From NCBI GenBank assembly GCA_023435335.1, contig JAEYRU010000080.1, forward strand, positions 1 through 6,627: a stretch of 6,627 bases of DNA. The letters are read 5' to 3'. Below the pieces are notes generated by a model, which did not search any database, was not told where the DNA came from, and was given only the letters and a program-made list of their open reading frames with translations. A program made the position numbers and the translations under genes. Shown here piece by piece: positions 1 to 5,669 of this stretch (position 1 is its first letter; each line of letters begins with the position of its first letter). The stretch comes from Pseudomonadota bacterium. Lineage in GTDB: Bacteria > Pseudomonadota > Alphaproteobacteria > Rhizobiales > Rhizobiaceae.

Positions 1-518
1 CGGGCCACGCCATCGACGAGAAGGTTGGTGGAAGTGCCGATGAGCGTGCAAGTACCGCCCACGATCGCCGCATAGGAAAGGGGGATCAGCAGGCGCGTCG
101 AAGCGATATTGAGCGAACGCGCCAGCCGTACAACGATCGGAATGAGGATCAGCACTACCGGCGTGTTGTTCATGAAAGCGGAAGCAGCGACGACCACCGC
201 GAGGAAGGCCGCAATGGCGATGCGCGGACGCTTCACCGCCCGGCTAATGACTGCCGTCGACAACGTGTCGAGCACGCCGGTGCGCACCAGCGCGCCGGAA
301 AGGATGAACATCGCCCCGATCGTGATCGGAGCCGGATTGGAGAACACCGCAAGGGCATCGCCCGCGGGAACGAAGCCCAGCACGAGGAATGCCGCTGCGC
401 CGGCCAGCGCGGTCACTTCCGGCGGGTATTTCTCCCATATGAAGGCGGCGAGCAGCCCCAGGATCAGGGCGATCGCCACATATGGCTCGAAACCGCCGAA
501 GAAGCCTGCGGGAAGCAT
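1..518 (-). CDS. SLC13-family (DASS/CitT-like) anion permease, N-terminal part, cut by window edge
   Basis: Reading the minus strand from the ATG at 518 gives 172 uninterrupted residues that run off the left edge, so the C-terminal part is outside. An in-frame TAG lies directly before the ATG, so no longer start is possible. The protein is strongly hydrophobic, with likely membrane spans near residues 12-28, 35-51, 65-82 and 100-133. The family signatures are SAFMNNTPVV (113-122) and GGTCTLIGTSTNLLV (154-168). These are the membrane-dipping motifs that bind substrate and sodium in SLC13/divalent-anion transporters. The family imports dicarboxylates, citrate or sulfate across the inner membrane. 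Many bacterial members with this motif spelling also carry TrkA-C domains in the middle, which would lie outside the window. The substrate cannot be told from this fragment. No strong ribosome-binding site is visible; a loose GTGGGG lies upstream. Confidence 0.85.
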   Translation of the reverse strand, partial: MLPAGFFGGFEPYVAIALILGLLAAFIWEKYPPEVTALAGAAAFLVLGFVPAGDALAVFSNPAPITIGAMFILSGALVRTGVLDTLSTAVISRAVKRPRIAIAAFLAVVVAASAFMNNTPVVLILIPIVVRLARSLNIASTRLLIPLSYAAIVGGTCTLIGTSTNLLVDGVA

Positions 519-663
519 CTACCCGCGCGCCCCACTACAGCCGCCCAAATGCGATCGATCACCCGCCTCGGAGCGCCTGTCTTTGCAGAAGGGATTGCCT
601 CTCATGTCCACTCGCTTCCGGCAGGCAGGGAGAAACGCGGTTTGTCAGAGTGCGTTCCGGCGA

Positions 664-1416
664 TCAGCCTCGTCCCACAAAGGGCATCTTCGTCGCCATG
701 ACGGTCATGAAAAGCACGTTCGCGTCAAGCGGCAGTCTGGCCATATGAAGGACAGCATCGGCCACGTGGCGCACATCCATCGTCGGTTCGGGCCTGACGC
801 TTCCGTCCGCCTGGGGGACGCCGGCGGCGAAGGTGGCGGCGAGATCGGTAAGCGCATTCCCGATGTCGATCTGCCCGCATGCGATGTCAAACGGCCGTCC
901 GTCGAGGGCCAGGGTCCTGGTCAGGCCGCTTATCGCGTGCTTGGTGGTGGTATAGGGAACCGAGCCGGGCCGGGGGGCATGCGCTGAGATCGAGCCGTTG
1001 TTGATGATTCGACCGCCCATGGGCTTCTGCCTCCGCATCAGGCCGAATGCGGCGCGCGCGCAGAGGAACGAGCCGGTCAGGTTCACATCCAGTACCTGAC
1101 GCCAGACCTCCACCGGGATTTCGTCGATCGGCGCCCCCTTCGCGCCCATGCCGGCATTGTTGAACAAGAGGTCGAGTCGGCCGAACTCGCGTTCGACCCT
1201 CGCGAACACCACGTCGACCTGTTCGGGGTTGCTGACGTCGCAGGCGATCGCCATCGCCTTGCCTGGACCGGTCGATGCCTCCGCGACCGCCTCTTCGAGC
1301 TTCTCCATGCGGCGGCCGACGAAGATCGTATCCCAACCGTCCTGGACGAGAGCGACCGCGGCCGCCCGCCCTATGCCAGTGCCTGCCCCGGTTACCAGCG
1401 CGATCTTTCCAGCCAT
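664..1416 (-). CDS. Classical short-chain dehydrogenase/reductase (SDR)
   Basis: A 250-residue Rossmann-fold oxidoreductase of standard classical SDR length. Visible motifs are the nucleotide-binding TGAGTGIG (9-16), D60-V61, NNAG (86-89), and the full catalytic set N112, S142, Y155 and K159 (YTTTK). G34-R35-R36 after the second beta strand puts a basic residue where NADP(H)-preferring members have one, so NADP(H) is the inferred cofactor. The ending ATKMPFVGRG resembles many SDRs annotated as 3-oxoacyl-ACP reductase-like, but the substrate cannot be assigned. The start at 1416 is chosen because AGGGGA (plus 1423-1428) sits six bases upstream and the glycine motif then falls at the usual residue 9. 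An upstream in-frame ATG at 1488 would add an unrelated 24-residue leader. The gene stands alone: 145 bases separate it from the permease start and a terminator hairpin lies upstream. Confidence 0.93.
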   Translation of the reverse strand: MAGKIALVTGAGTGIGRAAAVALVQDGWDTIFVGRRMEKLEEAVAEASTGPGKAMAIACDVSNPEQVDVVFARVEREFGRLDLLFNNAGMGAKGAPIDEIPVEVWRQVLDVNLTGSFLCARAAFGLMRRQKPMGGRIINNGSISAHAPRPGSVPYTTTKHAISGLTRTLALDGRPFDIACGQIDIGNALTDLAATFAAGVPQADGSVRPEPTMDVRHVADAVLHMARLPLDANVLFMTVMATKMPFVGRG

Positions 1417-1483
1417 GATCAGTCCCCTTCCAACAAAGGCGGAGTTGATCGCAGATGGCGGGCGGACCTGCAAGGCATCCTGT

Positions 1484-1496
1484 TTCAAGAGTTGAA
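1484..1496. repeat. Small palindrome TTCAA-N3-TTGAA upstream of the SDR gene
   Basis: A 5+3+5 inverted repeat, TTCAA GAG TTGAA, lies 68 bases upstream of the SDR start, next to a further TTGAA copy at 1497-1501 that is partly shared with the terminator tail. It could be a regulator site for the SDR gene, but it is short and may be chance. No convincing -35/-10 pair could be read between it and the start codon. Confidence 0.2.
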
Positions 1497-1498
1497 TT

Positions 1499-1527
1499 GA
1501 AAAGGGGCGGCCTTTGCGGGCCGCCCC
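1499..1527 (-). terminator. Intrinsic terminator, minus strand
   Basis: On the minus strand a perfect nine-base-pair GC stem, GGGGCGGCC/GGCCGCCCC (arms 1519-1527 and 1504-1512), encloses the six-base loop CGCAAA. TTTTC (1503-1499) follows directly. In the plus direction the hairpin is followed by AATCTG, so it works only for minus-strand transcripts. It would end either the YebE-like gene transcript, whose stop is about 115 bases upstream, or the small RNA proposed here. It also insulates the downstream SDR gene. The U-run is short (four), so efficiency is uncertain. Confidence 0.7.
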
Positions 1528-1566
1528 AATCTGAACCGTCTTGGGAGGAGGAATAGCCGGTTCAAT
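1499..1566 (-). ncRNA. Putative small regulatory RNA with CCUCCUCCC (anti-Shine-Dalgarno) loop
   Basis: On the minus strand, a hairpin with a perfect seven-base-pair stem TGAACCG/CGGTTCA (1564-1558 and 1538-1532) carries a 19-base loop. The loop holds CCTCCTCCC (complement of 1543-1551). Five bases after the stem begins the intrinsic terminator hairpin. No open reading frame with a ribosome-binding site covers it. An exposed CCUCCUCCC in a stem-loop followed by a terminator is the known layout of alphaproteobacterial trans-acting RNAs, such as the 'cuckoo' RNAs of Rhodobacter and the alpha-r14/NfeR1 type of rhizobia, which pair with Shine-Dalgarno regions. I do not recognise a family for the sequence itself. 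The 5' end is not known: a weak TTAACC-N17-TATCGA pair (1589-1594, 1566-1571) would start transcription around 1559-1562, trimming the stem. A start further upstream, or processing from the YebE-like gene 3' end, is equally possible. Confidence 0.45.
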
Positions 1567-1589
1567 CGATACGAGGATGCGCCGATCTG

Positions 1590-1605
1590 GTTAACGGTTG
1601 GTTAA
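1590..1605 (-). promoter_or_regulatory. CtrA-like binding box TTAA-N7-TTAAC
   Basis: The minus strand reads TTAACCAACCGTTAAC, an exact match to TTAA-N7-TTAAC, the consensus bound by the alphaproteobacterial cell-cycle response regulator CtrA. It lies in the non-coding gap, about 25 bases upstream of the putative small-RNA hairpin and beyond the stop of the YebE-like gene, so the small RNA is its natural target. A TTAA-rich box can occur by chance, but it stands out in DNA this GC-rich. Confidence 0.4.
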
Positions 1606-1642
1606 GTTCTTCGACTTTTCGAAACCGGAGGTTGCAACGGCA

Positions 1643-2341
1643 TCAGGCGCTCACCTCGGTGATCGTCGCCTCTATGTGCTCGACCAGCGCGTCCGGCAGC
1701 CGCAGGCGGCCGGCGAGCAGGTCCAGGTATCCGCGCTCGGCGCGCGAATCCGGGTCGATAGCGAGGCGGGAGGCGGTGTAGAGTTCGGCTTTCTGCGCAT
1801 CGGTCCTGGCGGCGGCGACCAGCTCGTCGACATCGACCGGCCGCGCGAGTTCGGAGAGCAGGAATTCCTCCGCGTCGTGGTCCATCCCGGACAGCCGCAG
1901 CCTGTCGCCTATGCGCGCCCGCTCGGCGTCGTCGACATGGCCATCGGAACGCGCCGCGGCGATCATGGCGCGCACAAGCACCAGCGCGAATTCGGTTTCG
2001 CCCTGCGGGGCGAGCTTCGGATCGAAGGGGGTATCAGTGGGAGGAGGCAGCAGTTCGGGGCCGGCCGCACCGGCTCCGGGCCGGCTGCCCTCCTGGTAGT
2101 TCTGGTAGGCCTTGTAGGCGAGGCCGGCAACGGCCGCGAGACCACCCAGCTTCAGCGCCGAGCCGGCCAGGCCGCGCCCGGCGCCGGTGCCGAGCAGGAC
2201 CGCTGCCAGCGCACCCGTCGCGATCGGATTGTCCTTGGCGAGCTGCGCGGCCTGGCTGGCCTTGTCACGCACGGTTCCTTCGGTGCCGGGCACTTTCGAG
2301 CCGAGCAGGTCGTCGAGCAACTTCTTGGGATCGAATACCAT
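1643..2341 (-). CDS. YebE/DUF533 family protein with TerB-like C-terminal domain
   Basis: A 232-residue protein. Residues 1-38 are a charged N-terminus starting with FDPKKLLDDLLGS. Residues 39-76 are a glycine/alanine-rich hydrophobic stretch likely to be membrane-associated. Residues 84-114 are a proline-rich linker. Residues 115-232 form an acidic helical domain with RAMIAAARSDGHVDDAERARI (124-144), where D133, D137 and E140 fit the metal-binding pattern of TerB-like folds. This is the order seen in E. coli YebE and other DUF533 proteins, often labelled tellurite-resistance TerB family. The molecular role of the family is not established and the tellurite label should not be read as function. 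The start at 2341 is supported by GAGGA four bases upstream. The gene follows trhO in the same direction with a 101-base gap. Downstream lie the CtrA-like box and the putative small RNA. Confidence 0.88.
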   Translation of the reverse strand: MVFDPKKLLDDLLGSKVPGTEGTVRDKASQAAQLAKDNPIATGALAAVLLGTGAGRGLAGSALKLGGLAAVAGLAYKAYQNYQEGSRPGAGAAGPELLPPPTDTPFDPKLAPQGETEFALVLVRAMIAAARSDGHVDDAERARIGDRLRLSGMDHDAEEFLLSELARPVDVDELVAAARTDAQKAELYTASRLAIDPDSRAERGYLDLLAGRLRLPDALVEHIEATITEVSA

Positions 2342-2422
2342 CTTTTCCTCGCGGGTTTCGGGCGTCGGCGCGCCAAGCCAGGGGGTGAGATGGAAGTAGG
2401 GAGGACCCGCGCCGATTGCAAT

Positions 2423-2444
2423 GAACCGGAAAGCGGAGCGGTTC
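2423..2444. repeat. Inverted repeat GAACCG-N10-CGGTTC over the trhO stop codon
   Basis: A six-base-pair inverted repeat with a ten-base loop straddles the end of trhO. On the minus strand no U-run follows, so it is at best a weak or Rho-assisted 3' structure. The arms have the same six bases as the stem core of the putative small RNA at 1532-1564. Confidence 0.25.
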
Positions 2445-3375
2445 AGCCCCCGATGTGCGGAGTGGCGCCGCGGCGGGCGGCAAGCTCGACCTGCCGCTGG
2501 CGCTCGGCGTAACGGGCCCGGTCCGCCTCGCTGCGCACCTCATTGCAATGCGGGCAGGATACGCCTTCCTCGTAGCGGGGCGAGGCGCGTTCTTCCGCGG
2601 TAAGGGGGCGGCGGCAGGCGCGGCACAGCGTTGCATCCCCTTCCGCCAGTCCATGGCCGACAGCGACGCGCTCGTCGAACACGAAACACTCGCCCTGCCA
2701 GAGGCTATCGGCGGCGGGCACTTCCTCGAGGTATTTGAGGATGCCGCCCTTGAGGTGGAACACCTCCTCTATGCCGATGCTGCGCACGTAGGCAGTTGCC
2801 TTCTCGCAGCGTATGCCGCCGGTGCAGAACATGGCGACCCGCTTGCCTTCCAGCATCGACCGGTGCCGCTCCGCCCAGTCGGGGAACTCGCGGAAGCTCG
2901 CCGTCCCGGGATCGATCGCGTTGCGGAATGTGCCGAGGGCCACTTCGTAGGCGTTGCGCGTGTCGACCACCACGGTGTCGGGGTCGCCGATGAGTTCGTT
3001 CCACTCCGCCGGAGCGACGTAGCGGCCGGCTCCGGCCACGGGATCGATCTCCGGCACCCCCATTGTGACGATCTCGCGCTTCAACCGCACTTTCATGCGA
3101 TGGAACGGCATCTCCGCGGCCTCGGAGAACTTCACGTCGATCTCAGCGAAGCCCGGGATGGCGCGGAGGTGCGCGATCAGCCGGTCTATCGCCTCATGCC
3201 GTCCTGCCACGGTGCCGTTCAAACCTTCGGGGGCGACGAGGATCGTGCCTCTCAGGCCGATCCCTTGGCAGAACGCCGCCAGGTCGGCGCAGAGCGCCTG
3301 AGGATCCGCGACGCTGGCGAAGCGGTAGAACGCGGCAACGCGGTAGCCGGCCAAGGATGTGAATGGAGCATTCAT
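2443..3375 (-). CDS. trhO: tRNA uridine(34) hydroxylase TrhO (YceA, rhodanese-type)
   Basis: A 310-residue protein of the TrhO/YceA (UPF0176) family, which performs prephenate-dependent or oxygen-dependent 5-hydroxylation of U34 in tRNA in the cytoplasm, the first step towards cmo5U-type wobble bases. Domain order is as expected. The N-terminal acylphosphatase-like domain has GTILVAPEGLNGTVAG (43-58). The rhodanese domain (about 120-220) has VVVDTRNAYE (135-144) and the active-site loop CTGGIRCEKA (184-193), with C184 as the catalytic cysteine. Family-specific GGILKYLEEVP (210-220) and WQGECFVFDERVAV (226-239) follow. Two CxxC pairs (C251/C254, C274/C277) near the end suggest a zinc knuckle. 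The start at 3375 gives the normal family N-terminus although the ribosome-binding site is poor. It is divergent from the muramidase gene across a 176-base gap. Confidence 0.95.
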   Translation of the reverse strand: MNAPFTSLAGYRVAAFYRFASVADPQALCADLAAFCQGIGLRGTILVAPEGLNGTVAGRHEAIDRLIAHLRAIPGFAEIDVKFSEAAEMPFHRMKVRLKREIVTMGVPEIDPVAGAGRYVAPAEWNELIGDPDTVVVDTRNAYEVALGTFRNAIDPGTASFREFPDWAERHRSMLEGKRVAMFCTGGIRCEKATAYVRSIGIEEVFHLKGGILKYLEEVPAADSLWQGECFVFDERVAVGHGLAEGDATLCRACRRPLTAEERASPRYEEGVSCPHCNEVRSEADRARYAERQRQVELAARRGATPHIGG

Positions 3376-3551
3376 GCCCGTGCATTATTCCGTGGGCGGT
3401 TCGAGCTCAAGCCTGCCGGAATAACGAAGAGATTTCAAAGCAGTGCAGGACGAGATGGCCGCGATCCGGTGGCAGGTGCGCCCGCGCACGACATCTTTCC
3501 ATCCCCACCCTCCGCGCGTCGGCGACAATCAGGCTTTGCTGGAGATGCGCC

Positions 3552-4457
3552 ATGTTCAAGCCGGAAGTCATCGAGGACATCAGGAAAGCCGCCGCCGAAT
3601 TCGGCGTCGAAGCCGCCGCACTGCTCGCAATCGCGGAGACAGAAACTGGGGGAAAGGCCTTTACCGTGGTGAACGGGCGGCGCGAGCCGTTGATCCGCTT
3701 CGAAGGCCACTATTTCGACCGCCGGCTTTCCGGCGACAGGCGCGCCGAGGCGCGTGGCTTGGGTATAGCCTCGCCGGTAGCGGGCGCCGTCGCCAATCCC
3801 GCGTCGCAGGCAGCCCGCTGGAAGCTGCTCGATCGGGCGATGGCGATCGACGCCAAGGCCGCGTGCGAGGCCACCTCGTGGGGCCTTGGGCAGGTGATGG
3901 GCGCCCACTGGGCCTGGCTGGGCTATGCCAGCGTCGACGCGCTGGTCAAGGACGTGCGGGCAAGCGCGGCCGGGCAGGCGCGGCTGATGGCGCGCTACAT
4001 TGTCAAGTCAGGGCTGGCGGACGCGCTTGCGCGGCGCGACTGGGCGGCATTCGCGCGCGGCTACAACGGACCCGGCTACCCCGCCAACCGCTACGACGCA
4101 AAGCTTGCAGCGGCCTTCGCGCGACATGCAGATGGCGAGAAGCGGCAGGGCGCGCGCCCGTCAGCCGGGAGTCCAGCCGGCGCGGTGCTCAAACGCGGAG
4201 ACCGCGGCGCGGCCGTGGCCGACCTGCAGGCTGCTCTATCAGCTGCCGGCTATCCGGTCGCGGTCGACAGCGCGTACGGGCCGCTCACGGCAAAGGCGGT
4301 GGCGCGCTACCAGCGCGACAACGGGCTGGCGCCGAACGGGATCGCAGGCAAGCAAACGCTCGACGCGCTGCGCTTGTCGTTGTCCTTGCGGCAGCGGCTG
4401 CGCCGCTTGTGGGCGGCTGTGGCGGCCTTCCTTCGCGGAAGGGATGCCGCTGCTTAG
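3552..4457 (+). CDS. N-acetylmuramidase (DUF3380) with C-terminal peptidoglycan-binding domain
   Basis: A 301-residue endolysin-like enzyme predicted to cut the MurNAc-GlcNAc glycan bond of peptidoglycan. Residues 1-192 match the muramidase family common in phage lysins: LLAIAETETGGKAF (24-37), where E29 or E31 is the probable catalytic glutamate; PLIRFEGHYFDRRL (46-59); SWGLGQVMG (109-117); and WAAFARGYNGPGYPANRYDAKLAAAF (164-189). Residues 212-273 are a PG_binding_1 domain (LKRGDRGAAVADLQAAL; DSAYGPLTAKAVARYQ). The tail 278-297 is rich in arginine and hydrophobic residues and could form a cationic amphipathic helix. There is no signal peptide or N-terminal membrane span. The start is set by GGAG seven bases before the ATG; the open frame extends upstream but that part looks non-coding. 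No phage structural, holin or spanin gene is visible nearby. Confidence 0.9.
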   Translation: MFKPEVIEDIRKAAAEFGVEAAALLAIAETETGGKAFTVVNGRREPLIRFEGHYFDRRLSGDRRAEARGLGIASPVAGAVANPASQAARWKLLDRAMAIDAKAACEATSWGLGQVMGAHWAWLGYASVDALVKDVRASAAGQARLMARYIVKSGLADALARRDWAAFARGYNGPGYPANRYDAKLAAAFARHADGEKRQGARPSAGSPAGAVLKRGDRGAAVADLQAALSAAGYPVAVDSAYGPLTAKAVARYQRDNGLAPNGIAGKQTLDALRLSLSLRQRLRRLWAAVAAFLRGRDAAA

Positions 4458-4521
4458 CGATGGACAGGGACGCCGCCACGGCCTAAATCGGTTAGCATTC
4501 TCAAACCCGGGATTTCTCGCC

Positions 4522-5163
4522 ATGCATGACAGGTCCGCATCCTTGATCGAACTGCTCGCGGGCCAGCCCGTCGTGCCCGTGCTCAAGATCGAAAGACTGG
4601 CGGACGCGGTTCCGCTGGCGCGCGCACTTGCGGCGGGCGGGCTTCCGGCTATCGAGATCACGTTGCGCACCGAGTGCGCGCTCGATGCGATCCGGCTCGT
4701 GGTCGAGGAGGTGCCGGAGGCGATCGTGGGCGCTGGCACGATCCTGTCGGGAAAGGATTTCCGCCATGCCGCCGATGCAGGCGCGCGCTTCATCGTAAGC
4801 CCCGGCACGACACAGGAACTTCTGGACGAGGCGCATCTGCGCCCCGTTCCGTTCCTGCCGGGCGCGATCACGCCAAGCGAGATCATGGCGCTCGCCGACG
4901 AAGGCTATTCGGTGGTGAAGTTCTTCCCGGCCGAACAGGCGGGTGGGGCGGCCTTCCTGAAGTCGCTGGCCTCGCCTCTCTCGGCGATGCGCTTCTGCCC
5001 CACGGGCGGCATCTCCCCCAAGAACGCCGGCGACTATCTCGCCCTGCCCAACGTCGTGTGTATCGGCGGTTCGTGGGTGGCGAGCGACGACCTGCTCTCC
5101 GGCGGGCGTTGGGACGAGGTCACGGCGCTGGCCGCCCAAGCGGCGGGCCTGCGCCGGAGGTAG
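4522..5163 (+). CDS. eda: 2-dehydro-3-deoxy-6-phosphogluconate (KDPG) aldolase
   Basis: A 213-residue class I aldolase, the same length as E. coli Eda. It splits KDPG into pyruvate and glyceraldehyde-3-phosphate in the Entner-Doudoroff pathway in the cytoplasm. All active-site residues fall at the E. coli positions: E45 and R49 in IEITLRT, T73 in VGAGTI, and the Schiff-base lysine K133 in VVKFFPAE. FLPGAITPSEI (111-121) and PTGGIS (160-165) complete the phosphate-binding barrel. Family members may also act on 4-hydroxy-2-oxoglutarate or the galactonate analogue. The ATG at 4522 gives the standard N-terminus; the ribosome-binding site is weak (GGGA about nine bases away). It follows the muramidase gene by 64 bases in the same direction, with no edd, zwf or glk in the window, so it is separated from the usual pathway cluster. 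Confidence 0.94.
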   Translation: MHDRSASLIELLAGQPVVPVLKIERLADAVPLARALAAGGLPAIEITLRTECALDAIRLVVEEVPEAIVGAGTILSGKDFRHAADAGARFIVSPGTTQELLDEAHLRPVPFLPGAITPSEIMALADEGYSVVKFFPAEQAGGAAFLKSLASPLSAMRFCPTGGISPKNAGDYLALPNVVCIGGSWVASDDLLSGGRWDEVTALAAQAAGLRRR

Positions 5164-5211
5164 GGCCCGCCGCAGAAGCAGCCGGCCCTGCCGGGGCGAA
5201 ATCGAAACTGC

Positions 5212-5493
5212 TTACAGCACCGAGCTGAGCTGCATGGCGACCGACATGTCGCCGTCAACCTTGAGCTTGCCCTGCATGAAGGCCATGGTCGGGTTGAGTT
5301 CGCCGGCGATCAGCGATTCCAGGTCGTCCTTGGAGAGCCGGATGGTGCAGTCGGTCTCGGCGTCCGTGGTGGAAACGGACTGCCCGTCGATGACGATGAC
5401 GCCATCGCCGCCGAGGTCGAACTTGACGGAGCGGCTGAAATCGGAGCCCTCGGCCTTGCCTTTGATCTTGTCCGCGATTTCCTGCGTGTTCAT
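5212..5493 (-). CDS. SCP2 sterol-binding domain protein (small lipid carrier)
   Basis: A 93-residue stand-alone SCP-2 domain. The typical features are a short N-terminal helix (MNTQEIADKIKGKAEG), beta strands SVKFDLGGDGVIVIDG (22-37), the central DCTIRLSKDDLESLIAGELNP (residues about 48-68) and the closing MAFMQGKLKVDGDMSVAMQL. The fold has a hydrophobic pocket for fatty acids, acyl-CoA or sterol-like lipids and is soluble in the cytoplasm. The start at 5493 is fixed by a strong AAGGAG seven bases upstream; the upstream in-frame extension towards 5670 lacks a ribosome-binding site and crosses the promoter region. The gene is convergent with eda and divergent from the SDR/carboxylase unit, with which it probably shares the TTGACG-TTTA-CGTCAA operator. 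A role in acyl-CoA handling for that pathway is inference. Confidence 0.9.
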   Translation of the reverse strand: MNTQEIADKIKGKAEGSDFSRSVKFDLGGDGVIVIDGQSVSTTDAETDCTIRLSKDDLESLIAGELNPTMAFMQGKLKVDGDMSVAMQLSSVL

Positions 5494-5560
5494 CGATATC
5501 TCCTTGTTTGCGGCCACCCTGCCGGACGGTCCGTTCAGTCGCTGGCGGCATAGCAACTGA

Positions 5561-5576
5561 TTGACGTTTACGTCAA
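5561..5576. promoter_or_regulatory. Candidate divergent-promoter operator, palindrome TTGACG-TTTA-CGTCAA
   Basis: A perfect six-base inverted repeat with a four-base centre lies between the divergent SCP2 (start 5493) and SDR (start 5670) genes. Because of the symmetry, each strand reads TTGACG, a near-consensus -35 element. On the minus strand TTGACG-N18-TATGCC could be the SCP2 promoter. On the plus strand no clear -10 follows at normal spacing; GATAAT (5603-5608) is a candidate -10 with a poor -35. The ACGT-TT-ACGT core resembles operators reported for MerR-family regulators of branched-chain amino acid and fatty acid breakdown (LiuR type). That comparison is from memory and unverified. 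Confidence 0.5.
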
Positions 5577-5658
5577 CGTGATTTAGCGTTTTGCTCAGTC
5601 TCGATAATGCCGGGCGCGGCCGGAGGAAAGGCCCCATGCGGGCTTTCGCCGCATCAAC

Positions 5659-5664
5659 GGAGGA
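5659..5664 (+). promoter_or_regulatory. Ribosome-binding site that sets a TTG start
   Basis: GGAGGA lies five bases before the TTG at 5670. The only in-frame ATG upstream (5607) has no ribosome-binding site and would add 21 residues unlike the SDR fold. The TTG start puts the glycine motif at residues 20-27, a normal place. Confidence 0.75.
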
Positions 5665-5669
5665 GCGCA

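Noticed and set aside
519..663. Gap between the SDR and permease genes: promoter, terminator or small gene
   Set aside because: I found no convincing -35/-10 pair, hairpin with U-run, or open frame with a ribosome-binding site.
109..987. Long plus-strand open frame (292 codons)
   Set aside because: It lies antisense to the SLC13 permease and the SDR, which have clear family motifs. Its own sequence is arginine/serine/alanine-rich without domains.
1417..1488. Longer start for the SDR at 1488
   Set aside because: It would add a leader not seen in SDRs, while the ATG at 1416 has a good ribosome-binding site and a standard N-terminus.
1543..1551. GGGAGGAGG on the plus strand as a strong Shine-Dalgarno sequence
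   Set aside because: No start codon lies at usable spacing. The next ATG (1577) is 25 bases away and opens only a five-codon frame ending in TAA.
1598..2512. Long plus-strand open frame (304 codons)
   Set aside because: It is antisense to the YebE-like gene and the end of trhO. It shows no family motif and is explained by high GC in the third codon position.
3363..3551. Longer start for the muramidase at 3363
   Set aside because: It would overlap the trhO start region and add 63 residues with no resemblance to the family. GGAG before 3552 fits better.
3376..3551. Divergent promoters between trhO and the muramidase gene
   Set aside because: Promoters must be here, but no element pair was close enough to consensus to place; GACAAT at 3524 has no matching -35.
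2455..3672. Plus-strand open frame of 405 codons over trhO
   Set aside because: It has no recognisable domain, no good ribosome-binding site, covers a well-identified gene on the other strand and runs into the muramidase gene in another frame.
5164..5211. Bidirectional terminator between eda and the SCP2 gene
   Set aside because: Only short GC inverted repeats (GGGCC…GGCCC, CCGGC-CCT-GCCGG) are present with no U-run, so a terminator could not be supported.
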